Shown here one piece after another: positions 1-6,900 of a DNA stretch of 9,919 bases; position 1 is the first letter of the stretch, and every line of letters begins with the position of its first letter. The notes under the pieces are model-generated. The model worked only from the letters and a program-made list of their open reading frames with translations. It did not search any database and was not told where the DNA came from. A program made the position numbers and the translations under genes. Source of the stretch: Thermoguttaceae bacterium (lineage in GTDB: Bacteria > Planctomycetota > Planctomycetia > Pirellulales > Thermoguttaceae); assembly GCA_017454585.1 (NCBI GenBank), contig JAFTCU010000013.1:1-9919 (forward strand), given 5' to 3'.

Positions 1-347
1 GGCTGGTCAAGAACGGCGTCAAATTCGTCGCTGAAGGCGCGAACATGCCGAGTACTCCGGAAGCCATCGCCACGTTCCAGGGCAACGGCGGCGCGTTCGG
101 TCCCGCCAAGGCCGCCACCTCCGGTGGTGTTGCGACCTCCGCGCTTGAAATGTCCCAGAACAGCATGCGCCTGAGCTGGACCTTCGACGAAGTCGATCAG
201 AAACTGCACGGCATCATGAACGCGGTTTACGATCAGTGTACCGGCGCCGCTGAAGAATTCGGCATGAAAGGCAATCTGGTCGCTGGCGCGAACATCGCCG
301 CCTTCCTGAAAGTCGCGAAGAGCATGATGGCTCAAGGCGTTGTTTGA
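1..347 (+). CDS. gdhA: NADP-specific glutamate dehydrogenase, C-terminal part (5' end outside window)
   Basis: GdhA catalyses reductive amination of 2-oxoglutarate with ammonium to L-glutamate using NADPH, in the cytoplasm. The reading frame is open from the window edge (first full codon at 3) to the TGA at 345-347, giving about 114 C-terminal residues. Visible family signatures are VAEGANMPSTPEA, part of the dinucleotide-binding domain, then AFGPAKAATSGGVATSALEM, followed by the helical tail ending NIAAFLKVAKSMMAQGVV. These match the hexameric bacterial GdhA type closely and the ending looks complete. The upstream part (about 330 residues) is missing only because the window starts inside the gene. 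A strong terminator follows, and the next gene on the same strand encodes an NrpR-type regulator, which suggests a nitrogen-metabolism locus. Identity is confident. The cofactor assignment (NADP) is by family resemblance. Confidence 0.95.
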   Translation, partial: LVKNGVKFVAEGANMPSTPEAIATFQGNGGAFGPAKAATSGGVATSALEMSQNSMRLSWTFDEVDQKLHGIMNAVYDQCTGAAEEFGMKGNLVAGANIAAFLKVAKSMMAQGVV

Positions 348-387
348 GTTCCGGTTTTAACCTGATTTAGTTTTTGGATCCTGCATG

Positions 388-425
388 AAAAACGTCGGCG
401 CTCCCTCTACGTCGGCGTTTTTTTT
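388..425 (+). terminator. Rho-independent terminator after gdhA
   Basis: The left arm 388-400 and right arm 410-422 form a 13-bp stem (A5-CGTCGGCG against CGTCGGCG-T5, with two G-U wobbles) around a 9-nt loop at 401-409. It runs into an unbroken T tract at 418-425. At DNA level the arms look like a direct repeat of CGTCGGCG. They still pair as RNA because this unit is nearly self-complementary when G-U pairs are allowed. It lies 41 bp after the gdhA stop. Confidence 0.85.
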
Positions 426-437
426 GAGGAACCTCTT

Positions 438-463
438 TCAAAAACTTTTTGATCTGTTTTTGA
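438..463 (+). promoter_or_regulatory. Candidate operator: three TTTTTGA half-sites before the NrpR-type gene
   Basis: A perfect 7-bp inverted repeat, TCAAAAA-C-TTTTTGA, occupies 438-452. A third copy, TTTTTGA, follows at 457-463 in direct orientation, 11 bp (about one helical turn) from the second. The cluster ends 4 bp before the ATG of a winged-helix regulator, the usual place for autoregulation. It is not the GGAA-N6-TTCC operator described for archaeal NrpR. Binding is an inference, and A/T-rich sequence makes chance symmetry more likely. Confidence 0.35.
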
Positions 464-467
464 ACTA

Positions 468-1475
468 ATGGATAAAAAAGACCGAAAAAAGACCGAGATC
501 CTTCGGGTCCTCAAAGAAGAAGGCAAACTTTTGACCTCTTCGCAAATCGTGGAAATTCTGCAGAATGCCGGTGTGCATTATAGCGGCAGGGCCGTTCGTA
601 TGTACCTTCAAACCCTCGACGAGCAGGGGCTGACAGAGCCTCACGGAAGGAAAGGGCGGATCATCACGAGTGCCGGGTTGCGCGAGCTGGAAGGGGCCAA
701 CACGACCACACGGCTTGCGTACCTTTCGGCCAAAATCGATATAATGACGTACCGAATGACGTTTGATCTGCCGACCTGTTCCGGTGGTGTCATTGTTAAT
801 ATGTCGCTCCTGCCGATTGCAGACTTTTATGAGTGCATCGATGACGTGTACGAAGTTTTCCGTCAGGGGTATGCCATGGGTGAGCTGGTTTCTCTTCTCA
901 AACCTGGTATGACCTGGAACGGAGTGACCATCCCGGAGGGCCACTGCGGCTTTTGTACCGTTTGCTCTGTTACGTTCAATGGTGTTCTGCTGAAGCACGG
1001 GATCCCCATGACCTCCCGATTCAGCGGTCTGCTTGAAATGAAAAACGGGAAACCCTCCCGATTCACGGAAATCATCAATTATAACGCGACGACGGTGGAC
1101 CCACTGGCGATTTTCATCCGGGCGGGAATGACGAACTACCGGGACGCACTGCGGACCGGGAATGGCTTGATCGGCGCGGCATTCCGGGAACTGCCTCATG
1201 AAAGCCGGCCGCGTGTGGAAGGGATCATCGAGCGTATGAATAAAATAGGGCTGGGCGGGTTTCTCAAGTTCGGGCTCCCGAATCAGTCCATCCTCGGAGT
1301 TCCCGTTAGTGATGGCTACCTCGGTGCGATCGTCGTGGGCGGTCTGAACCCGATTGCGGTACTGGTCGAAGCCGGCAAGAAAGTCTTTCAGTCGTGGGCG
1401 ATTTCCGGCCTGATGGACTACCACCGGCTTTTCCACTACACGGAACTGAAATCCAGGCTTAAAGATTTAATGTAA
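468..1475 (+). CDS. NrpR-type transcriptional regulator (winged helix plus NrpR/DUF128 domain)
   Basis: This is a predicted DNA-binding regulator of 335 residues. Residues about 5-72 form a winged helix of the type found in NrpR and ribonuclease R N-termini (KKTEILRVLKEEGKLLTSSQ, then GRAVRMYLQTLDEQGL and the wing GRKGRIITSAG). Residues about 80-318 are a single NrpR regulatory domain, with the landmarks GHCGFCTVCSVTFNGVLLKHG, IPMTSRFSGLLE and the later VSDGYLGAIVVGGLNPIAVLVEAG. In methanogenic archaea this domain binds 2-oxoglutarate and relieves repression of nif and glnA. Some archaeal proteins carry two copies and others one, as here. Bacterial homologues exist but I know of no characterised one. 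The gene follows gdhA, whose enzyme uses 2-oxoglutarate, so a nitrogen-status role is plausible. The ATG at 468 gives a normal family N-terminus but has no Shine-Dalgarno sequence. No convincing promoter lies between the gdhA terminator and the start. A long antisense frame across the gene is a shadow. Confidence 0.85.
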   Translation: MDKKDRKKTEILRVLKEEGKLLTSSQIVEILQNAGVHYSGRAVRMYLQTLDEQGLTEPHGRKGRIITSAGLRELEGANTTTRLAYLSAKIDIMTYRMTFDLPTCSGGVIVNMSLLPIADFYECIDDVYEVFRQGYAMGELVSLLKPGMTWNGVTIPEGHCGFCTVCSVTFNGVLLKHGIPMTSRFSGLLEMKNGKPSRFTEIINYNATTVDPLAIFIRAGMTNYRDALRTGNGLIGAAFRELPHESRPRVEGIIERMNKIGLGGFLKFGLPNQSILGVPVSDGYLGAIVVGGLNPIAVLVEAGKKVFQSWAISGLMDYHRLFHYTELKSRLKDLM

Positions 1476-1509
1476 GAACCCTCTTTTGACGGGCAGGGCA
1501 CCCCGAAGT

Positions 1510-3537
1510 TCAGGACTCCCGAATCACGGGGAGCGTGATGATGAATCTGCACCCGTGCGGTGTGCGCTGCTCCACGTGGATCGTTCCCCCGTGTTCCTGC
1601 ACGATCTTGCGGCAAACCGGCAATCCAAGGCCCGTTCCCCGGTTTCCCTTGGTTGATTCAAACGGGCGAAATATCATCGCCACCTGTTCTTTCGTGAGTC
1701 CCGGGCCTGTGTCTTTTACAAGGATTCGTATCACGTTTTTGCTTGCGTCATACTGGGTTAAGACGTCGATTTGACCGCAAGGCTGCGTGACATCGCTTCC
1801 CGATTCATTTCCGGGGTCGATCAGGGTCCCGTCGTCTTTATCGCTTTCGTCGAAGATATGACTACCATCGAAGAAAACCGATTCCGGCTCATCATAGCGT
1901 ACCGTTTGGGACGGATCAGCGTTCGTATTTTGGTCTTCTTTGACGCGGTCTTCTTCCAGTTTTTCGGCTACTGCGTCGATTGCGTTCGTGACCAGATTCA
2001 AAACGGCGTGATGAATTGCCTCGGGATCGAAAAGCGAGTTGGGAACTGTTTCATCCAGTTGCCAAACCAGAATCACATTGTGACGTGCGGCACGGTCCCG
2101 CATCAGGTCCACGACTTCATGAACGACGTGATTGATGTTTTCTTCCACGAGTTCGGGCTTTCGTTCTTTGCTGAACGTGAGCATATCAAGAATGAGCGCA
2201 GAAATCCTGTTCTGGTTCCTTTCCACGATTTTCCAGCCCTTCGCGACGAAAATTTCTTTGTGTGTTTCCAGCCCGGTCTGAATGAGGTAACTGCCCCCCT
2301 GGATCCCCTGCAGAATGTTTTTGATGTGGTGTGAGAGTGTGGCTACGGTCTGTCCAATCGCCGCCAGACGTTCCGCCTGAATCATTCCGCGATAGTACCG
2401 CGTGTCCTCAACTGCAATGGCTGTATGATGGGCGATTGTGATCATAAGCTTTAAATAATCCTCGCCGAAACGGTGCGGCTCCCTCGTAACACCGTCCGTT
2501 TGCGAGAACGTGTCGAGGTAAATCGCGCCGACGATTCCATATCGGCCCTGAAGCGGAACACAAATCGCTTCGTGGATCCCGACCGAAAGAACACTCTCCG
2601 CATCGTCCCAGCGCTCATCATCCTGAGCGTTGCTTGTCCAGACACCTTCACGATGCTCAAGTACGTAATCCAGTATTGATTTGCTAATGATCAAACGCTG
2701 ATCCTTGAATTCGTCACGGACTTTTTTCGCCCGGGGAATCAGACGGTTTGACGAACTGTCGAAAACCAGAATACAACCACGATCCGCGTCAACCCACTGG
2801 AAAATCAAATCCAAAAGCTCAGCGGTCAGACGGTCAATGTCCATGCAGCGGCTAATGGAGAGGGTCATTTCGTAAAGAAGATGCAGAAAACCCTGCGCAC
2901 GGTGCGCCCAAGAGCCATCTGCTTTCAGTTTTTCGGTTCGTTCCGGTGAGAGCAGTTTTTCGCCCTCTGTATGAGAAATCGTCCGAAGTATCTTGTCTTG
3001 AGCCTCGGCGGAACCAACTGTCACATCGACTTCATCCAGGTCCGAGTCAGGAACCGGAGTAAATCCCGGATCAAAAAAAGCCCCTTGATCACGTGGGCCA
3101 AGCAATGAACCCGTACTAACCGTGTCGGTCTGACGGATTACGTCGTTTGCGGTTGACCCGGAAGCGGCAGTCGTCCCGGTTGTTTTCGGGGAGTCCTGCT
3201 TTTCTTCTTTGTAGATCCTCTGAACGTCAAGAACCAGAGTCGTTTTGCCAACCTGAACACGGTCACCCGCCCGCAGCTGACACTGTTGGACCGGATGTCC
3301 ATTCACAAGCGTTCCGTTCGTACTGTGAAGGTCGTCGAGAAAAACTTTGGGAACGGACTTTGGACTTTCTGCAGAAGGTTCCAGACGTAAAACGAAATGC
3401 CGCCGGGAAACCTCGGAATCCTGAAGGCAAATCTGACAGGAATTATCACGTCCCACGATATATTCCGCCTCATTCAGGACGATATGCCGTAAAGGGGTGG
3501 AGCCTTCGTAAATATCCAGGACCAGTTGGGAAAGCAT
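1510..3537 (-). CDS. FHA-GAF sensor histidine kinase, soluble, orphan
   Basis: This cytoplasmic histidine kinase has 675 residues and no signal peptide or membrane segment. Residues 1-105 are an FHA phosphothreonine-binding domain with GR at 29-30, SRRH at 44-47 and STNG at 72-75. A Ser/Thr-rich linker spans about 111-205. A GAF domain covers about 222-378 (RGCILVFD, then ICVPLQGRYGIVGAIYLD). The dimerisation and phosphoacceptor region has the H-box LSHHIKN at 401-407, with the likely phosphorylated His at 403. The position normally acidic is His404. The ATPase domain has the N-box NLVTNAIDAV (514-523), G1 DTGPG (609-613), F-box IFRPFESTK and G2 GTGLGL (634-639). Between N-box and G1 lies an unusual acidic insert at about 527-590. 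No response regulator is adjacent, so the partner is unknown. The FHA domain suggests input from Ser/Thr kinases, which is inference. The gene is convergent with the NrpR-type gene (34 bp apart). The ATG has no clear Shine-Dalgarno sequence. Confidence 0.92.
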   Translation of the reverse strand: MLSQLVLDIYEGSTPLRHIVLNEAEYIVGRDNSCQICLQDSEVSRRHFVLRLEPSAESPKSVPKVFLDDLHSTNGTLVNGHPVQQCQLRAGDRVQVGKTTLVLDVQRIYKEEKQDSPKTTGTTAASGSTANDVIRQTDTVSTGSLLGPRDQGAFFDPGFTPVPDSDLDEVDVTVGSAEAQDKILRTISHTEGEKLLSPERTEKLKADGSWAHRAQGFLHLLYEMTLSISRCMDIDRLTAELLDLIFQWVDADRGCILVFDSSSNRLIPRAKKVRDEFKDQRLIISKSILDYVLEHREGVWTSNAQDDERWDDAESVLSVGIHEAICVPLQGRYGIVGAIYLDTFSQTDGVTREPHRFGEDYLKLMITIAHHTAIAVEDTRYYRGMIQAERLAAIGQTVATLSHHIKNILQGIQGGSYLIQTGLETHKEIFVAKGWKIVERNQNRISALILDMLTFSKERKPELVEENINHVVHEVVDLMRDRAARHNVILVWQLDETVPNSLFDPEAIHHAVLNLVTNAIDAVAEKLEEDRVKEDQNTNADPSQTVRYDEPESVFFDGSHIFDESDKDDGTLIDPGNESGSDVTQPCGQIDVLTQYDASKNVIRILVKDTGPGLTKEQVAMIFRPFESTKGNRGTGLGLPVCRKIVQEHGGTIHVEQRTPHGCRFIITLPVIRES

Positions 3538-3616
3538 TTTAAATTGAGTGAAGGGTTTCTGTTATGACAAAGCTGGAAACATCATTCCCGCAAATTGACT
3601 TTTTTGTAATCTCTTA

Positions 3617-3644
3617 ATAATACCCAATTTCTCCGAAAATGCAA
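3617..3644 (-). promoter_or_regulatory. Candidate promoter of the histidine kinase gene
   Basis: On the minus strand a -35-like TTGCAT (3639-3644) and a -10-like TATTAT (3617-3622) are separated by 16 bp. Initiation near 3610 would leave a leader of about 73 nt before the kinase ATG at 3537. It faces away from the small-RNA promoter, so the two are divergent. The assignment is by consensus match only. Confidence 0.5.
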
Positions 3645-3695
3645 GGGTCCAAGGGAAAAGTTTTGAAAATTTTTCGGATTTTTCAGAAATTGCAC

Positions 3696-3724
3696 TTGAC
3701 TTTCGGGCGTGAAATCGCTATAGT
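3696..3724 (+). promoter_or_regulatory. Sigma70-type promoter of a small RNA
   Basis: TTGACT (3696-3701) and TATAGT (3719-3724) are separated by exactly 17 bp. Directly upstream, 3661-3690 is an A/T-rich tract containing ATTTTTC twice, which resembles an UP element. The expected start is near 3731. No credible open reading frame follows. Instead there is a hairpin and a terminator within about 105 nt. This is the best-matching promoter in the window. Confidence 0.65.
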
Positions 3725-3730
3725 TTGTGT

Positions 3731-3835
3731 AATTCAAGTGACAAAAAGGTCACTTCTTAACACGTCCAATCGCTCCCGGTATAGCCGCCGAATCCATTGC
3801 CCCCCTGGGATTACGCTATCCGGGAGATTTTTTTT
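3731..3835 (+). ncRNA. Putative intergenic small RNA, about 105 nt, unknown family
   Basis: The call rests on three elements in order: a good promoter (3696-3724), a structured interval and an intrinsic terminator. At the 5' end AAGTGAC (3736-3742) pairs perfectly with GTCACTT (3749-3755) around a 6-nt A-rich loop. A mostly unpaired stretch at 3756-3772 follows, then the long terminator stem. Within its apical part AATCC (3791-3795) can pair with GGATT (3808-3812), presenting a C-rich loop at 3796-3807. No start codon with a ribosome binding site opens a plausible peptide. I compared it by eye with 6S RNA, the small SRP RNA, tmRNA and tRNA and saw none of their signatures (no GGAA-type SRP tip, and too short for 6S or tmRNA). 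The coordinates assume initiation 7 nt after the -10 and release at the end of the T tract. Function is unknown. A C-rich exposed loop is typical of base-pairing regulators, so a trans-acting role is one inference. Confidence 0.55.
3773..3835 (+). terminator. Intrinsic terminator of the small RNA
   Basis: CTCCCGG-t-ATAGC (3773-3785) pairs with GCTAT-CCGGGAG (3815-3826). This gives 12 base pairs with a single bulged T at 3780. The stem is followed by T8 at 3828-3835. The 29-nt loop holds a further 5-bp stem. The structure is strong and oriented for the plus strand. It ends about 25 bp before the oppositely oriented terminator of the surface-protein gene. Confidence 0.75.
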
Positions 3836-3859
3836 ATTAATGCGGTTTCTGTCAATCCC

Positions 3860-3894
3860 AAAAACGAAGGGGGTCGTCTCTTTTCGGCCCCCTT
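3860..3894 (-). terminator. Terminator of the PEP-CTERM protein gene
   Basis: Arms 3867-3876 and 3885-3894 form a 10-bp stem with five consecutive G-C pairs, one wobble and an 8-nt loop. Read on the minus strand it is followed by CG and five T (3860-3864), about 35 bp after the stop codon of the large gene. The T tract is short, so efficiency may be moderate. Confidence 0.7.
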
Positions 3895-3928
3895 TCTCTC
3901 GAAACTTTTTACGTCTCTTGAAAACCAC

Positions 3929-6900
3929 TTACTTTCTGCGGCGAAGGAACGGCAGACCGAGCAGAAGCAGAAGCCACGCGGACGGTTCCGGCACGCCGCT
4001 GTAACTGCTTTCCGCCACCAACGCGAACGAAAGCCCATCCTGAACCAGGCTGAAGTAATTACTCAGGGTTACATCACTCGCGAGCGCATTGGTGATTTTG
4101 GTCGTGAAAAGCGAGTTCTCGTTTTCGAGGTTCATCAGCGGAAGCGTCAACCCCTCCTCAATATTCGCAAGGAAATCACTATCGTAACTGAAAGCCACGT
4201 TAGAGGACGAGTCCAGCGTGATCGTCGGGACGGCAAGACGACCGGAATCGAGCGGGTCGCTGGAAAGCGCAAACTGAAGCGTGGCATTGGGATTGAGCGT
4301 CAGGCTGGACGCGATTTCCTGCCCGGCGTTGGCGATGGTGAGCGTCGCGCCATCGGCGACCGTCACGTTTTTGGCCGAGGAAAGACCGCTCTTGCGCGCC
4401 AGAACCAGTTCACCGTCGGAGACGGTCAGATTCGTGACGTAATTATCGATGTTCGAGGCGTTTTTCGTCGATTCGCCCCAAACCCACGTACCGTCGCCGA
4501 CTTTCTCAACGTTCAGAATGGAAGTTCCCGCCTGATTATTGGCTTTGTCCGCAAACGCGCCGGTGAAGGTCGAGGTTTCGCCTGCGCCGACTTTCTCGCC
4601 GACCTGGATCGTAAAGGTTCCGGTGCGGCCATCGACACCCGTCATGACTAAGCCGTCGCCGCAAATGTCGCCTAACTGTGCCTTGAGGCCGGGCCGAGCG
4701 AGGTAAATGCCGCTGTAGGCGTCGTCCGGAGTGTTCAGGTTCATCGTGATGTCGGTGTAGTCGGAATTAATGATGGCGCCGTTATCTTTCTCGAGCCCGA
4801 ACGAAACGATTGAGTAGCCCTCCACGTTGATGGTCCCATGGAAGTCCTTCGCAAAGCCGGGATTGATGGAATCCAGATTGCCGCCCATGTTGAGGCCGTG
4901 CATGATTTGGCCCTGCGCTTCATTATGATTCAGGGTGATCTTAGCAGTCTCCACGCCCTGCGCGTTTTTGAGGGACTGAATGTACGACGTGGGATTATAG
5001 TTGAGCACCCCGCCATTTTCAGTGCCTTCAATATTAATGTTCTGGCTGCCTGGCGCGGTATATTGGCCACCGTCAAGGACTACCGTGATATGGGGTTGAG
5101 TTGCTTGAGAAATCTGAACGGTTCCTTCTTTGGCGGTCACTTTGGTTACCGCGTTTTGATTATTGGTAAACGCCAAAATACCTTCGCCGGTTTTGATGAA
5201 CGAGCCTGTCGCTTTTCCCGAGACGGTAACATTTTTATCCGCCTGAATGGTCGCGTTGTCCATGGTGAACGTGGCCGTTATCGGATTTCCTCCGCCGATG
5301 GTGTGTTCTCTTTTGATCTGAATGGCCGTACCGCTGGCGAGGTCGAACGAGGTCACATTGGTCAGCGAAACGTTCTCGCCGAAAACGACCTTTCCCTGAT
5401 CAATGTCCCACTTTTTCAGCGTGTTGTTGCCGTTTGTAAAGTTAATGGTCCCGCCTTTGACGGTCACGCCTGTTCCCCCGACACTTTGGTTGATTACCAA
5501 ATCGCTTGCCAGACTGACCAGCTGGCTTCCCTCTTCGAAGGTGAGCGCAGCAGAGCAGCCGCCCGTGCGGTCGGCGGTAAATTCCAGCGTTCCGCCCTCA
5601 TTGACCGTAATGGGGAATAAACGCAGGTAAGTGTTATTCCCGACGACGAACGTCGCGCCGTCATTGATCGTCGTGGATGTCCCGGCCGCTTCGCTGTAAC
5701 CGTTCTTCAGGTAAAACCGCCCGGTCTCGAGAATCGCTTTGCCGGTGTGCCAGCCGCTCAGCGTGATCGTGGTGTTCGGGTTCAGATTTGCTATGGACCC
5801 GCCGGTGGTGAAGTTGAAGTCCGCGCCGGATTCCGAGTCGGACGCCAGCGCAAAGTTCACCCTGGCGCCTTCCGCGATCGTAACGTTGGTTCTGACGTTG
5901 ACCGGTTGCCCACCCTCTTCCTGATTCACGCTGGTCGGAAGCATATTATTGATCAGGGTCCCGGCGCCTGTGCCTTGCGCACCCTCATTATAGATCATAT
6001 CGTTCGCGCCGTACGTGTGGCCCAGGTCACCGAACTGAAGCGTCCCTTCAGTAACGTTTACGGTTCGGAACAGGTTCGCGCCATGTCCTCCTCTGCCGGA
6101 CAGGATCAGGGTTCCCGCGCCGACTTTGGTAAAATCAAACGCACCCATGTTGCCGTTTCTGGTAAATGAACCGTGAAAAACCGCCGTGTCCGTTTCGTTT
6201 GCGAGGAGCGCACCGACACTGACCGCACGGTTTACGTTGTCAAGACGTACTCGCCCATTTCCCGTGAGGGAGCCGAAATCCACCGGGCTGGTGGTTCGGA
6301 GCAGAATACCCGAATCAGCCGATCCCGTGTGAAGGTCGAACGTGGCGGAACTGCTGCCCGTGCCGGTTCCGTCAATGACGAGCCAGTCGCGGCTGGCTTC
6401 GTTGTGGACGCTCTCACCGATGTGGACCGTGCCTTTGAAATCCTTCAGGAAGTCACCAACGAGCAGGGCCTTGCTCGTGTTGCTCTTTCCTTTGTTGCCG
6501 TGGAGGAAGATCGTGCCGTAACCCGCCGCGGTACTGGAAACCTGGCCGGCCAGTCGAACGTCGGCTACCGCATCCCCGGCGGTGCCAGTAGAAGTCGAAA
6601 GATCCAGAACGCCGTCTGTCGCCGTGAACGTGATCGGGTTGTTGTACGTCTTCCCGGCCGGAAGCTGAAGCGTGCCGGAGCCGATCGTGATGGCGGTGGA
6701 AACGGCCGTCGAGAAATTCGTGGCCGGGTCGATGATCAGCGTGCCCGCCGCTGCGGTGTAAGACGTGATCGCGTTCTCGGCGCCGGTGATTTTCACGTTT
6801 CCGCCGCCTGCGACCAGCGAGCCGGTCAATTTGCCCGTCAGCGCGACCGTCGAGTTGGGGTTCACGTTGGAGATCGTGCCGTTGGTGAGCGTTATGGCGT

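Noticed and set aside
465..1436. Long open frame of 323 codons on the minus strand across the NrpR-type gene
   Set aside because: It lies exactly antisense to a gene with clear domain motifs, its translation is rich in Arg, His and Pro without any recognisable motif, and it arises from codon bias on the opposite strand.
3731..3835. Small RNA as 6S RNA, small SRP RNA, tmRNA or tRNA
   Set aside because: It is too short for 6S or tmRNA, lacks the SRP GGAA tip and asymmetric bulge, and does not fold as a cloverleaf with acceptor and T-arm sequences.
3639..4004. Plus-strand frame of 121 codons covering the small RNA interval
   Set aside because: It crosses the promoter, the small RNA terminator and the other gene's terminator, and runs into the antisense of the surface-protein gene. 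It has no ribosome binding site or motif.
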